Below, in pieces: positions 26,290-36,683 of a DNA stretch of 64,000 nt (its first letter is position 1; each line of letters opens with the position of its first letter). The translations under genes were made by a program, and so were the position numbers. The notes beneath the pieces were generated by a model. It was not told the DNA's origin. It did no database searches and saw only the letters and a program-made list of their open reading frames with translations. Origin of the DNA: UTCFX2 sp002050125 (GTDB taxonomy: Bacteria > Chloroflexota > Anaerolineae > Anaerolineales > UBA4823); assembly GCA_027494035.1 (NCBI GenBank), contig JAOSJQ010000001.1, positions 3,224,001-3,288,000 on the forward strand, written 5' to 3'.

Positions 26290-27620
26290 GCCCTTCTTTC
26301 GATCATCCAACCCCGGATCGCCGCAGCCAGGCGCTGGAATTAATCAAGCTTGCCCGCCAGAACTTGATCCATAATGAGCGGCTTCAAGCCCGGCGCCGTG
26401 CAGAACAAGCCGCTGCCCTCGCCCCTCACCTGGAAGATCCCTGGTTGATTTTAGCAGCCCTGGGCAGCCCCAAAGCCAGCGTTGCCTATCTACAACGCGC
26501 CCTGGAGATCAACCCTTCCAGCGAACGCGCCCAAAAGGGATTGCAGTGGGCTCTGCCGCGTCTGGCGCAGCAGCAGCCCGAAGCCAAACCCGCAGCGGTC
26601 AAACCCACAGATCGATCGCCTGACCAACTCGCCCCTCAGCCATTGGTCAAAACTCCTCAGCCTGCCGCGCCCTCCCTTTATACCGCGCCGGTTCGTAAGC
26701 GCACCGTTGTCCCGGTGTACACCGTCAAAAAGAAACCCAAGACTAGGGTACCGGCAATTTTCTACTACGCGTTTTTCATCCTGTTTCTATCGCTGGCTTT
26801 ATTTGCGTTATCGCTCGCGCCCTATTATCCGCGCGTTATCGCCGGTCTCCCGTCAGAAAAAATCGCTCAAGTCCCCGTCCTGGCTACCATTGCAGCCTAT
26901 TCCTTTGAGCCAACGGAGACGACCTCTGCGCCAGCCGAACCAGTCGAGGAAGTAGCCGGGCTCCTCTTGCCTGCATTGGATAACCCTCCGACCCTGGAGC
27001 CCACTCAAGAAGCGCCTGCTTCGCCAACGCCGCCCCCGACAGGACTACCTTCCGCCACGCCAACCGAGCTGCCTACTGCGACGCCTCTTCCTACCGAAAC
27101 GCCCGTCCCGACTGAGACGCCAACTCCAGAGCCAACTTTCACGTCAACACCCGCTCCAGCATCTCCAACGCCCACGCCGGAACCCCAGGTTCAGCCAACC
27201 AAAAAGCACAAGAAGAAAGCGGTGGCTGCCGCCAACCCCGGCCTCCGCCCGGAAGGGGTTTCCCTGAACGATCGCTGGATTGACGTGGACCTTTCTTCCC
27301 AGCAGACTTATGCCATGCTGGGCGATCAAATCGAAAATTCGTTTATTGTCTCTACGGGGCGTTGGCCGACGGTCACAGTTACGGGCGTTTTCAAAATCTA
27401 TGTCAAATACCGTCAGGCAAATATGTCGGGGGATGATTATTTCCTTCCGAACGTGCCGAATGTGATGTATTTTTTCAAGGGCTACGGCTTACATGGCACA
27501 TACTGGCACAACAATTTCGGAACTCCGATGAGCCACGGATGCGTCAATTTGAGTCCTGCTGATTCAGCCTGGCTGTTTGACTTTGCCTCCGTTGGCACTG
27601 TCGTCAACGTGCACGAATAA
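26286..27620 (+). CDS. L,D-transpeptidase (YkuD) with TPR-like N-terminus
   Basis: This 444-residue protein has TPR-like helices in the cytoplasm (about 12-85), a membrane helix (about 156-178), a long Thr/Pro tether (about 235-305) and a C-terminal YkuD domain. The catalytic signature is HGTYWHNNFG followed by SHGCVNLSP, with the nucleophile Cys near residue 419. It makes 3-3 crosslinks or attaches proteins to peptidoglycan. It is translationally coupled to the amidase gene. The coupling of TPR and YkuD in one chain is less usual. Confidence 0.91.
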   Translation: MSPSFDHPTPDRRSQALELIKLARQNLIHNERLQARRRAEQAAALAPHLEDPWLILAALGSPKASVAYLQRALEINPSSERAQKGLQWALPRLAQQQPEAKPAAVKPTDRSPDQLAPQPLVKTPQPAAPSLYTAPVRKRTVVPVYTVKKKPKTRVPAIFYYAFFILFLSLALFALSLAPYYPRVIAGLPSEKIAQVPVLATIAAYSFEPTETTSAPAEPVEEVAGLLLPALDNPPTLEPTQEAPASPTPPPTGLPSATPTELPTATPLPTETPVPTETPTPEPTFTSTPAPASPTPTPEPQVQPTKKHKKKAVAAANPGLRPEGVSLNDRWIDVDLSSQQTYAMLGDQIENSFIVSTGRWPTVTVTGVFKIYVKYRQANMSGDDYFLPNVPNVMYFFKGYGLHGTYWHNNFGTPMSHGCVNLSPADSAWLFDFASVGTVVNVHE

Positions 27621-27695
27621 CTCAGATAAACCCCAAATTAGTAATACCCTTCTAACAAACCGCACGTTCCCTGCGCGGTATAATCTTCATTAGTT

Positions 27696-28115
27696 ATGAA
27701 GAAAGCTGTTTTTGAAGGACTGGTGATCGACGAGTATGATCGCCCAGCGGAAGTTGTCTACGTGGGGGAAGAGCCCTGCTACGTGGTGGATGATTTTGGC
27801 TTTCGCCGCCATATCCCTAGCGAGCAGGTGGACACGCAAGTCTTCGCCGCCATGCTTGATATGATTGAAGGTCACGAGGATTTGCTCTCCACCCAGACTG
27901 CCAAGATGCTTGGCTCAGAGGATCCATTCTCGGTTGCCATGATTGAAAACCAGTTAAAAAACATCGATCAACAGATGAGCACCCTGATTCAGACTGGAAT
28001 TCCCGAGGAATTACGCGCCTACTTGGGCATGATGGGGTTCAAAATTCGCATCAACATCCACGGCGAAATAATCGAGGTTGAACAACCCGGAATGACCGCC
28101 GACGACGAAGAATAG
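27696..28115 (+). CDS. Conserved-looking hypothetical protein
   Basis: This 139-residue protein has no signal peptide and no membrane helix. The first 45 residues look like a small beta domain (VFEGLVIDEYDRPAEVVYVG). The middle is helical, with a coiled-coil-like stretch near 85-110 (IENQLKNIDQQMSTLIQTG), and the end is acidic. I recognise no family. A TATAAT element lies about 20 bases before the ATG. It has no obvious operon partner, as the next gene is convergent. Confidence 0.7.
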   Translation: MKKAVFEGLVIDEYDRPAEVVYVGEEPCYVVDDFGFRRHIPSEQVDTQVFAAMLDMIEGHEDLLSTQTAKMLGSEDPFSVAMIENQLKNIDQQMSTLIQTGIPEELRAYLGMMGFKIRINIHGEIIEVEQPGMTADDEE

Positions 28116-28139
28116 AAACCGCGCCTCCGCTAACCTATC

Positions 28140-29015
28140 TTACTCCGGCTTGTAAACCGGGAAATAACATAAGCCGGCGGTGCCGGGTCCCGAATGAACC
28201 CCCAACGCGGGCGACAGCTCACAGATTAACGATTCGACCACTTTGAAGCGCGCTTCGATTAGCTCCTGGATCTTCAACACTTCGTCGAGCGCAGCGGCGT
28301 GCACATAGGCGATCTTGATCCGCGTTTTCGTCCCGATTTTCTTTTCGATCATCTCAGCCATCATCCGGTAAGCCTGTTTGCGGCTGCGCGCCGTACCCAG
28401 CGGAACAATAACGCCATCCTCCATCCCAATCAGCGGCTTAATATTTAAAAGCGAACCGATCAGGTGTTTCGCTTTACCGATCCGACCGCCCAGATAAAGA
28501 TACCTTAGCGTGTCTGCTGTCTGGATCATTTTGGTGATCGGAATCATCGCGCGCACTCGGTTAATCACTTCGCTCAGGCTCATCCCTGCAATGGCGGCTC
28601 TAGCTGCTTCAATCGTCATCCAGCCATGGCACATCGATACGTTGAGCGTATCAATCACCTCTACTTTCAATCTGGGGAGCGCCTCGGCTATCAAAGATTT
28701 CGCCACCGTGGCAGCTTGATAGGCGCCGCTCGCCTTCGAACTCATATGAATACTGACGATTTCATTGACGCCTTCGTGTTCTGCCAGCCTCTGATACATC
28801 TGCATGTAGTCGCCCGGGCCCGGGCTGGCAGTTGTAGGAAGCTGCGTTGCTTGGGGCAGCCATTTGTAAAAACTATCTCGGTCGATGTTAACCAGGTCAC
28901 GCAGAACTTCGCTGCCACGATGGATATAATAAGGCACCGTGTGAATATTCAATTCCTGGAGCAAATTCTCTGGGATGCAGGTGATGCTGTCTGTAACAAT
29001 TTCAAGTTTCGACAT
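28140..29015 (-). CDS. DegV family fatty-acid-binding protein
   Basis: This 291-residue cytoplasmic protein starts with LEIVTDSITCIPENL, the DegV N-terminal motif, and has TTASPGPGDY near residue 62 and SVHMSSKASGAY-like text at about 92-103 (written here SIHMSSKASGAY). DegV/FakB proteins bind a fatty acid and present it to a FakA kinase. No fakA is in the window. Length is normal. Confidence 0.92.
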   Translation of the reverse strand: MSKLEIVTDSITCIPENLLQELNIHTVPYYIHRGSEVLRDLVNIDRDSFYKWLPQATQLPTTASPGPGDYMQMYQRLAEHEGVNEIVSIHMSSKASGAYQAATVAKSLIAEALPRLKVEVIDTLNVSMCHGWMTIEAARAAIAGMSLSEVINRVRAMIPITKMIQTADTLRYLYLGGRIGKAKHLIGSLLNIKPLIGMEDGVIVPLGTARSRKQAYRMMAEMIEKKIGTKTRIKIAYVHAAALDEVLKIQELIEARFKVVESLICELSPALGVHSGPGTAGLCYFPVYKPE

Positions 29016-29078
29016 GCGCGCCTCCCCATTAGCTGCGAAATTGTATTCTTATCCTGCAGCCATGCGAACAAAGATGTC

Positions 29079-30062
29079 TCAGAGGGTGTTTTCCATGAAC
29101 CAGGATTCGCGGATCACCTGATAACCCAGGCGTGAATACAACCCTAGCGCCCCAATGTCTGCTGCCTTCACTTCGAGTTGCGCTTCCGCCAAGCCATGTT
29201 TCTTAAGATATAGCAAACCCTGTGTGACCAGAAAGCTGCCCAGCCCCAAACCGCGCCAACGCGGCAGGACAAAGATATACTCAGTAAAACCAACCAGTTT
29301 ATCGTTAAGCCGGTTTTGTTCCTCATCCCAGTACAATAAAATGCTGCCTGCCAGTTCATCACCATCTAAGATAGCCAAACAGATACCGGTCTCCCAAAAA
29401 GCAGAGCGCATAAAACAACGCCAATCCTCTAATGTGATCGCCGCTTCGGGAAAAGCCTGGTTGCGCCCTTGAAGATATTTACGCTGTTCTTCCACCGTGT
29501 GCATTCGCCATGGAACTGACTGCATTCCAGGCGGCGCCAGCATCGGTTGAATCGGCGCGTTGAGGCGGCGCGACATTTGAAAAATGCTCTCTGTGTGCAC
29601 AAAACCGCGTTGGTGCAAGTGTTGGATGATCTCCACTTCGATGGGGAACTTTTGAAAGACCATCTGGGTCGAACGCGGCGGAAAACGATTGACTAGATTG
29701 CGTGCGGTCTTTATTAAATAATCGAGCATTACATCAAACATCGCTTGCAGATTCTCGCATCCGGGATCAACCTTTAAATCAGCCCAGAGGACGTGAGACA
29801 GGTTCGCGGGCCCGTCGAATACCAACATTGGGTGGAGAGCCACATACCCTATCAGGTTTCGTGTCTCGTCAAAGACGCCGAAGAAATCTTCAACCTTACT
29901 GAAGCGCGGCAGCCGATAGGTGTTTCCCTGCAAAACCGTCGAACCCGGATATCGCAGCGCGTATCGGTTCTGCAAGTCGGTTAATTGGGATAAGTCATTC
30001 GGATCCAGTCTCCGAATGTTGATCCCAAATTGCAGGTCCGACCGCTCTTTTTCAGTCTGCAT
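29079..30062 (-). CDS. GNAT family N-acetyltransferase (two-domain)
   Basis: This 327-residue protein ends in a clear GNAT domain, with the acetyl-CoA loop RGLGLGSFLV near residue 268 and the C-terminal LEVKAADIGALGLYSRLGY typical of motif B. The N-terminal half looks like a degenerate second GNAT domain, as in mycothiol-synthase-like proteins. The substrate is unknown. It is divergent from the glycoside cluster. The 275-base gap between them holds a TATAAT near 30253 but no convincing -35 box. Confidence 0.83.
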   Translation of the reverse strand: MQTEKERSDLQFGINIRRLDPNDLSQLTDLQNRYALRYPGSTVLQGNTYRLPRFSKVEDFFGVFDETRNLIGYVALHPMLVFDGPANLSHVLWADLKVDPGCENLQAMFDVMLDYLIKTARNLVNRFPPRSTQMVFQKFPIEVEIIQHLHQRGFVHTESIFQMSRRLNAPIQPMLAPPGMQSVPWRMHTVEEQRKYLQGRNQAFPEAAITLEDWRCFMRSAFWETGICLAILDGDELAGSILLYWDEEQNRLNDKLVGFTEYIFVLPRWRGLGLGSFLVTQGLLYLKKHGLAEAQLEVKAADIGALGLYSRLGYQVIRESWFMENTL

Positions 30063-30376
30063 CGCGAATGTAGATCAAATCTATATCTTCTTAATCTTTC
30101 ATTTTATACCGCCTGAGAAATCGCGCTAGTGCCAAATGTCATCATGTGATTTGTTCGTTCCGCCTATTTTTTTACCTTCTTGCATCCGTTGTCATCGTGC
30201 CCGACCTCCTCTCTTGAGTATGAGAAGGATTAACCTGCTGGACTGAGTTATAATCTTTTTAGCTTTCTTTTTTAGAAGCCGATGCCGTTTCAGCCGCGGG
30301 GGCGCATTTATGCGGATTATCTCACCTCGGCGGGCCCGTGCTTACATGGCATAGCGATGATCTGTTGAGTACAACC

Positions 30377-32140
30377 ATGGTCGCCAAACACCCTAAAAGA
30401 AAGATTTTAACGCTCCTGAAGCAGCTTTATAGCGCAGAGGCAGCCACTAATCTGTTGTCACAGATTGAAGAGCGTCTTGTAAGCTATGCGAAAGATAACC
30501 CCTCGGACCGCCTTTCCGTTGTGCAGTCTCGTTTGAGTCAAAAAGACGCTTTGTTGATCACCTATGCTGATATGCTGCAAGATGCTCGCTTATTACCGCT
30601 CGAGACTCTACAAAAATTTGCACAAAAATACCTGCAAGGCGTTGTCAGTGGGATTCATCTGCTCCCTTTCTATCCTCATTCTTCAGATGACGGATTTTCG
30701 GTAATCGATTATCACCAGGTCGATCCAGCTTTGGGAGATTGGGCAGACATCCAGCATCTCAGCCAGGATTTTGCACTTATGTTCGATGTTGTCGTTAACC
30801 ACGTCTCATCTCAGAGCGCCTGGTTTCAAGGCTTTTTGAGAGGCGATCCCAGATATCAGGATTACTTTATTACCATAGATGATGCACCGGATCTCACCAT
30901 GGTTGTCCGGCCGCGCACCACGCCGCTGCTAACGTACTTCGACACTCTGTCAGGATCCCGCCAGGTCTGGACCACGTTCAGCGCCGATCAAATTGATCTC
31001 AATTATAAAAACCCAAAAGTATTGCTCGAGCTTGTAGATCTGCTCCTTTTCTACGCTGCCCACGGCGCCCAACTCATCCGCCTAGACGCTATTGCCTTCG
31101 TCTGGAAAGAGCCAGGCACTCCCTGCGTTCATCTGCCGCAAACCCATGCGATTGTCCGGCTTATCCGCGCCATCTACGATTGGGTTACGCCATATATGCT
31201 GATTATTACGGAAACCAACGTGCCTCACGCGGATAATCTTTCGTATTTTGGAGATGGGTCAAACGAAGCCCATCTGGTTTATAACTTCACCCTGCCACCG
31301 CTCCTATTACATACCTTCCGGACCGGAAATTGTAGTACGTTGAATGCTTGGGTCGACACATTTAAGCTCCCCTCCGATCAAATCACCTTCTTCAATTTCT
31401 TGGCATCGCATGACGGAATTGGTTTGAACCCGGCGCGCGGCATTCTTTCTGACGCAGAAATTGAAGCGCTGGTAAATCAGGCTGAACGGCATGGCGGTCT
31501 CGTCAGCTACAAAGCCAACGCCAACGGATCGCGCAGTCCTTATGAACTGAATATCAATTACTACGATGCGCTTAACGACCCCCAGTCTCTTGAACCGCTT
31601 GATCTGCAAGTGGACCGTTTCATCTGTTCACAGGCTGTCATGCTATCCCTGGTCGGTTTGCCAGGTATTTATTTCCACAGCCTCTTCGGCTCGCGTGGCT
31701 GGACTGAAGGCGTAAAGCTGCTCGGTTACAATCGAGCGATTAACCGCCGTAAGCTATCTCGAATGGATCTCGAACAGGCGCTTGATGACCCCGATGCGCG
31801 CCGCGCAAAGATTTATTCGCGCTACAAACGTCTGCTGCTTGCCAGAGCCAGCCGCGCCGGTTTCGACCCTTATGGCGAGCAACAATCGATCAGTCTCGGA
31901 CCGGAAGTCTTTGGTTTGATGCGCTGGAAGAGGCGCTCCCCCGCTGATCGAATAATCTGCTTGCACAACATCACTGCCAAATCTCAATCTGTCGCCTTGA
32001 ACTTCGAACAGATTGGGATCGAAGCGGGGCATCTAGCCGCCTTAACGGACCTCGTTACCGAACAAGTGCACGATTATCGTGAGACTCTAACAATCGAGCT
32101 TGCTCCTTACCAGGTGTGCTGGTTGGCTCGCGCTGAATAA
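30377..32140 (+). CDS. GH13 (subfamily 18-like) glucoside phosphorylase, probably glucosylglycerate or sucrose phosphorylase
   Basis: This 587-residue cytoplasmic enzyme has the alpha-amylase conserved regions: DVVVNH, IRLDA (nucleophile Asp), ITETN (acid/base Glu) and ASHDG. The order and the motif LLPFYPHSSDDGFSV are those of sucrose-phosphorylase-type enzymes. The N-terminal helical extension of about 70 residues is like that of glucosylglycerate phosphorylases. Context favours glucosylglycerate plus phosphate to glucose-1-phosphate plus glycerate. A GTG at 30338 would add 13 residues. I prefer ATG 30377, although neither has a strong ribosome site. Confidence 0.85.
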   Translation: MVAKHPKRKILTLLKQLYSAEAATNLLSQIEERLVSYAKDNPSDRLSVVQSRLSQKDALLITYADMLQDARLLPLETLQKFAQKYLQGVVSGIHLLPFYPHSSDDGFSVIDYHQVDPALGDWADIQHLSQDFALMFDVVVNHVSSQSAWFQGFLRGDPRYQDYFITIDDAPDLTMVVRPRTTPLLTYFDTLSGSRQVWTTFSADQIDLNYKNPKVLLELVDLLLFYAAHGAQLIRLDAIAFVWKEPGTPCVHLPQTHAIVRLIRAIYDWVTPYMLIITETNVPHADNLSYFGDGSNEAHLVYNFTLPPLLLHTFRTGNCSTLNAWVDTFKLPSDQITFFNFLASHDGIGLNPARGILSDAEIEALVNQAERHGGLVSYKANANGSRSPYELNINYYDALNDPQSLEPLDLQVDRFICSQAVMLSLVGLPGIYFHSLFGSRGWTEGVKLLGYNRAINRRKLSRMDLEQALDDPDARRAKIYSRYKRLLLARASRAGFDPYGEQQSISLGPEVFGLMRWKRRSPADRIICLHNITAKSQSVALNFEQIGIEAGHLAALTDLVTEQVHDYRETLTIELAPYQVCWLARAE

Positions 32141-32183
32141 TAATCAATCTGAGTAAACGATAAACAACATCGGACTAACAAAA

Positions 32184-33491
32184 ATGATCATGTCAAACCC
32201 TACTCCATACCCATTCTCGGTTCACTCCCCTTCCCACGAGACACATCGGATCGGATTTGTATCAACCCGATTTTCCGGAACGGATGGCGTATCCTTAGAA
32301 ACAGAAAAATGGGCTGGGGTACTGCGCGAATTAGGGCATGAGCTGTTCTTCTTCGCCGGTTTAAACGATAAACCCGGAAATGTCTCATATCAAATTCCGG
32401 AGGCAAATTTCTATCACCCCGAAATTCAGGAAATTTACGAGAAAGCATTCTCAATGCGCCGCCGGCCGCGCGAACTAACTTTGAACATCCATCGTCTTGC
32501 CGAGCGCCTCGCGGATCATCTAGCAAATTATGTTCGTCAGTTTGAAATCGATCTTCTGGTCGTTCAAAACGCCCTGGCAATTCCAATGAATATCCCACTT
32601 GGCTTGGCGCTAACAGAGTTTATCGCCGAAACGGGTATCCCTACCATTGCCCACCACCACGACTTCTTTTGGGAGCGCAAGCGTTTCTTGGTCAATTGTG
32701 TTTGGGATTATCTCAACATGGCTTTTCCGCCCCACCTGCCATCCATTCGACATGTTGTAATCAACACCTCTGCTCAGAACCAGCTCAGCCTCCGTACCGG
32801 GATTTCAAGCATGCTGATACCCAACGTCATGGATTTCGAGCACCCGCCGCAGGATGACGACCACTATGCGGACGAATTGCGTCAGGATCTGAATTTTCAA
32901 CCGGACGAGCTTTTCATCCTGCAGCCTACCCGAGTCGTTCAGCGCAAAGGTATCGAAAATGCAATCGAGCTCGTTCGCCGCCTGGGCATGAAAGCCCGGC
33001 TGGTGATCTCGCACGCCTCAGGCGACGAGGGTTATGAATATGAGCGGCACGTGCGTAAATATGCAGAGCTGCTGGAAGTGCCGGTTAATTTCGTATCAGA
33101 AATAATTCTCGAACAACGTAGTCGGACGCACGACGGTCAAAAAATCTATTCTCTAGCAGATGCATATCAGAAATGCGATTTGGTTACATACCCCTCTACT
33201 ATAGAGGGGTTCGGTAATGCTTTTCTAGAAGCCATCTACTTTCGCAAGCCAGTTATCGTTAATAATTATTCCATTTTTTCGACGGATATCAAACCTAAAG
33301 GTTTCAATGTGATCGAGTTCGACGGTTTTATCACCGAACAGACCATCGAAAAAACCAGGCAAGTCTTGCAGAACGCCGCGCTGCGTAAGGATATGATTGA
33401 ATTAAACTACGCATTGGGCGTCCGGTTTTTCTCTTTCGCGGTGCTAAAGCGGCGGCTCGAGACGCTGATTTCGGACTGTTTTGGAGAGTAG
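32184..33491 (+). CDS. GT4 family glycosyltransferase, possibly a mannosylglucosylglycerate synthase
   Basis: This 435-residue protein is a GT-B retaining glycosyltransferase. The N-terminal STRFSGTDGVSLETEKW is a glycine-containing acceptor loop, and the donor site is in EGFGNAFLE (the E-x7-E motif) near residue 344. It lies between two glucosylglycerate-type genes, so a role in extending glucosylglycerate with mannose is plausible, as known for Petrotoga-type pathways. The proof is contextual. It starts 44 bases after the phosphorylase gene. Confidence 0.85.
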   Translation: MIMSNPTPYPFSVHSPSHETHRIGFVSTRFSGTDGVSLETEKWAGVLRELGHELFFFAGLNDKPGNVSYQIPEANFYHPEIQEIYEKAFSMRRRPRELTLNIHRLAERLADHLANYVRQFEIDLLVVQNALAIPMNIPLGLALTEFIAETGIPTIAHHHDFFWERKRFLVNCVWDYLNMAFPPHLPSIRHVVINTSAQNQLSLRTGISSMLIPNVMDFEHPPQDDDHYADELRQDLNFQPDELFILQPTRVVQRKGIENAIELVRRLGMKARLVISHASGDEGYEYERHVRKYAELLEVPVNFVSEIILEQRSRTHDGQKIYSLADAYQKCDLVTYPSTIEGFGNAFLEAIYFRKPVIVNNYSIFSTDIKPKGFNVIEFDGFITEQTIEKTRQVLQNAALRKDMIELNYALGVRFFSFAVLKRRLETLISDCFGE

Positions 33492-33498
33492 TTTACGG

Positions 33499-35280
33499 AT
33501 GCTTATCGATTCACCATTTCTTACCATGCTAGAGAACCGCATCGAGCTGCGCGAGATTCCCTTTACCGACCGAGGATCCCGGCTTCTGGTATACCGTACG
33601 AATCATTCGTTTTCCATTCGACTCGCAGAACGCTGGTTCAAACGCAGCGGGCAGCTCGCTGCCTATCGAAAACGACCGCCGATAATCCAAGATCTGCAAT
33701 TCACCGACCGGCAGGGTAACCCGCTCGACTTCTCGCTCACCAGTTACCCACATTGCTTGCATTGCCAGACAAGCCTGGGGGTTTTCACAATCTTTTTTCA
33801 AGACCAGGAAACGCTTTCAATTCTCCTTCCCGCCGGTAATTTCGGATTAAATTTCCTCGCCAACGTCGACGAAGGGCAGGTTGACCGGCGTGGTGGAGTT
33901 CTGCGCACCACCGGGCAAATCCAGCGTAATATCGCCTATACCACCAACGCACAATTACTAAGCAATGAAATCAGCGCGCCGGCTGACACCCAACTGGTCA
34001 GCCAAACGAGGTTCCTCTCGCAAGCGGGCGACTCCTTTCAAATTAACATCACGCCTCGACTTGGCTTAAATCGCTACATCCCAGATCCATTTGCCGCCCT
34101 CGAACGTGCAGCCAGCCGCTGGCATGACTGGTTTGCCTCCGTCCCGCCTGTTGCAGACCCCTACCAACCTCAATATTATTATGCCTGGTGGGTGATGCGC
34201 GCCGGTCTGATATCGACTCGCTATTACACCACGCGAGAATCGATGACTCCTTCAAAGTTTTTCTATCTGGGGGTTTGGCAGTGGGATGCATATTTCCATG
34301 CAATCGCCTATCGACACGTCGACATGAACCTTGCAAAGGATCAATTGCGGGTTCTGCTCGACCACCAGCGCGCGGACGGTATGCTGCCAGATGCCGTTCA
34401 CGATGAGGGCGTGGTAACACATCTGGATTTTCCGATTGATGCGGACGTCACTAAGCCCCCGCTGATTACCTGGGCAGCCTGGAAGTTGTATGAAACTAGC
34501 AAGGACACCGAGTTCCTAAATGAAATCTATGAACCATTAACCCGCTGGAACCGCTGGTGGTTTGAACACAGCGACACAGATCACAACGGTTTATGTGAAT
34601 ACCAACATCCATTCTCATCGGGTTTGGATGACAGCCCGCTTTGGGATGACGGTATGCCAGTCGAAGCTCCAGACCTGAATACCTACCTGTACCTGCAGCT
34701 CAATTATCTTTCGAAAATCGCTGGCGTGATCGGAGAGAAATCAGATGCGCAAGCCTGGGACAGCCAGGCTAATGATCTGATAAATCGTATGATAAAATCA
34801 ATGTGGGATGAAGAGGCTGGTTTTTTCTGGGCCAGCCGAAATGGTCAACGCGTCGATGCGCGCACGCCATTTAATCTCTTCCCTTTGATCACTGGTCGGA
34901 TTCCTCAAAGCATCTCAGCCCGCCTCGTCCAAAACCTCATTGATGAGCAACAATTCTGGACACCTTTCCCGGTTGCCACTGTTGCGAGGAATGATCCAAA
35001 ATTCAATCCCGACCAGATGTGGCGCGGACCAACATGGATCAATATTAACTACCTGTTGATTGAAGGACTATTTAGGAGCGGCTATGCTGATCTGGCGCGC
35101 GAGCTTCGACGCCGCACGCTAGATATGATTTGCAGCCAGCCAGACATCTATGAATATTATCACCCGATCACTGGCGCCAATCCGCCAAAAGCCGCTCCGA
35201 TCTTTGGTTGGTCTGCTGCGATCTTGATCGACCTTGCAATCCAGGCAACCAATGAACAAACCAAGCGTTTGAATAACTGA
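33499..35280 (+). CDS. GH63-like six-hairpin glycosidase, probably glucosyl/mannosylglycerate hydrolase
   Basis: From ATG 33499 (GGAGAG upstream, seven bases after the previous stop) the protein has 593 residues. It has a beta-sandwich N-terminal part and an (alpha/alpha)6 barrel. Telling motifs are GVWQWDAYFHAIAY, DHQRADGMLPDAVHDEG, DDSPLWDD and WRGPTWININY, which are the conserved acidic and aromatic lines of the trehalase/GH63 mannosylglycerate hydrolase group. It should release glycerate from the compatible solute. No signal peptide is seen, so it acts in the cytoplasm. Confidence 0.83.
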   Translation: MLIDSPFLTMLENRIELREIPFTDRGSRLLVYRTNHSFSIRLAERWFKRSGQLAAYRKRPPIIQDLQFTDRQGNPLDFSLTSYPHCLHCQTSLGVFTIFFQDQETLSILLPAGNFGLNFLANVDEGQVDRRGGVLRTTGQIQRNIAYTTNAQLLSNEISAPADTQLVSQTRFLSQAGDSFQINITPRLGLNRYIPDPFAALERAASRWHDWFASVPPVADPYQPQYYYAWWVMRAGLISTRYYTTRESMTPSKFFYLGVWQWDAYFHAIAYRHVDMNLAKDQLRVLLDHQRADGMLPDAVHDEGVVTHLDFPIDADVTKPPLITWAAWKLYETSKDTEFLNEIYEPLTRWNRWWFEHSDTDHNGLCEYQHPFSSGLDDSPLWDDGMPVEAPDLNTYLYLQLNYLSKIAGVIGEKSDAQAWDSQANDLINRMIKSMWDEEAGFFWASRNGQRVDARTPFNLFPLITGRIPQSISARLVQNLIDEQQFWTPFPVATVARNDPKFNPDQMWRGPTWININYLLIEGLFRSGYADLARELRRRTLDMICSQPDIYEYYHPITGANPPKAAPIFGWSAAILIDLAIQATNEQTKRLNN

Positions 35281-35367
35281 ACAAGCCGCCTGCTTGCGAG
35301 TGCTCATCGAAATTGGGGGCTGACTGGATCGAATGGTTGTACCAGAAAGGGAGTTGGAATAATCGAG

Positions 35368-36618
35368 ATGCATATTGCCATTCTACATTACGCGGCGCCG
35401 CCGGTTGTGGGTGGTGTGGAAAGTGTAATCCGCCACCATGCCCGCCTGATGACGTCTGCCGGTCATCAGGTTCGGATTTTAGCCGGGCGCGGCGAAGCGG
35501 TAATTCCCAAGGTCGAGTTTGTCCATGTGCCATTATTTGACAGCCGTCACTCAGAAATCCTGCAGATTAAAGCCGAATTGGATCGCGGACACCTTCCAGT
35601 CTCTTTTGATCATATGGTTGAGAAAATCGAAACATTACTGCGAAGTCATCTGCATGGAATCGACCTTCTAATCGCTCATAATGTCGCATCGCTAAACAAG
35701 AATTTGCCGCTTACGGTCGCGCTGATGAATTTCGCCAACGCAGAAGCACGCCCACCCGTGGTTTTGTGGCATCATGATTTGGCTTGGACAACGCCGCGCT
35801 ATCAAAGCGAACTGTACAATCGCTATCCTTGGACTGCTTTATCAACCGCGTGGCCGGGTGTGCGCAGCCAGATTGTGGTATCTGAGCAGCGCCGGCAGGA
35901 GTTGGCTAAGCTGATGGATATTCCACCAGAAAAGATTCTTGTAATACCAAACGGTATCGATATCCCGGAATTTCTTAAACTTCCCCCAAAAACCTGCGCG
36001 ATACTTGAGAAATTAAACCTGCTCGAAGCCGCGCCGCTGTTGTTGATGCCAGTGCGATTGACCCGGCGCAAGAATATTGAACTTGCGCTGCAATCAATCG
36101 CCTGCCTGCGCAAACGGATGCCAGCCGCTCAACTGTTGATCACCGGACCGATAGGCCCGCACAATCCTGCAAACCTGCGTTATTTTTCAGAGTTGCTCGA
36201 ACTGCGGAATAGTCTGGAGCTTTTCCGCGCCGATAGGCAGCCGGCTGTTCATTTCCTGGCGGAGCTAAGCCAGGAATTCCTGCCCGATGAGGTCATTGCG
36301 GATTTCTATCATCTGGCTGATGGTTTGCTGCTTACCAGCCTGGAGGAGGGTTTTGGCATCCCGGTGCTTGAGGCGGGCTTGAGCGGTCTCCCGATTTTCT
36401 GCACCGATATTCCAGCTTTACGTGAACTTGCCAGAGATGATGCGGATTATTTCAGCCCGGGCGATTCGCCCGAAACAATCGCGCTGATGATCCATCAACG
36501 CCTGAAATACAATCAGGTTTATAGCCTGCGGAAAAGGGTTCGCCAATTTTACGACTGGGAGGTCATTTACCGCCAGCAGATTGAGCCGATGTGTCTGCAA
36601 GCTGTTCAACCCCGCTGA
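35368..36618 (+). CDS. GT4 family glycosyltransferase
   Basis: This 416-residue GT-B enzyme begins with HYAAPPVVGGVESVI, the glycine-rich acceptor loop, has IPNGID near residue 192 and the donor motif EGFGIPVLE near 328. It is distinct in sequence from the other GT4 of the cluster. The acceptor is unknown. Possible roles are sugar addition to glucosylglycerate or an unrelated glycoconjugate. It is 87 bases from the hydrolase gene and 65 from the following gpgS fusion. Confidence 0.85.
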   Translation: MHIAILHYAAPPVVGGVESVIRHHARLMTSAGHQVRILAGRGEAVIPKVEFVHVPLFDSRHSEILQIKAELDRGHLPVSFDHMVEKIETLLRSHLHGIDLLIAHNVASLNKNLPLTVALMNFANAEARPPVVLWHHDLAWTTPRYQSELYNRYPWTALSTAWPGVRSQIVVSEQRRQELAKLMDIPPEKILVIPNGIDIPEFLKLPPKTCAILEKLNLLEAAPLLLMPVRLTRRKNIELALQSIACLRKRMPAAQLLITGPIGPHNPANLRYFSELLELRNSLELFRADRQPAVHFLAELSQEFLPDEVIADFYHLADGLLLTSLEEGFGIPVLEAGLSGLPIFCTDIPALRELARDDADYFSPGDSPETIALMIHQRLKYNQVYSLRKRVRQFYDWEVIYRQQIEPMCLQAVQPR

Positions 36619-36683
36619 ACAGGCGCTTCACAGTTGGCAAAGATCAGTCTTTTGTCAATGAATGAACGAGATCGGAAGTTGAA

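Noticed and set aside
25348..27620. Possible secretion or phage lysis module in the amidase/transpeptidase pair
   Set aside because: Both proteins are membrane-anchored cell-wall enzymes with no holin or phage genes nearby; ordinary peptidoglycan remodelling fits better.
30063..30337. Promoter for the glucosylglycerate cluster near TATAAT 30253
   Set aside because: No acceptable -35 box lies 16-18 bases upstream, so I do not report it as a feature.
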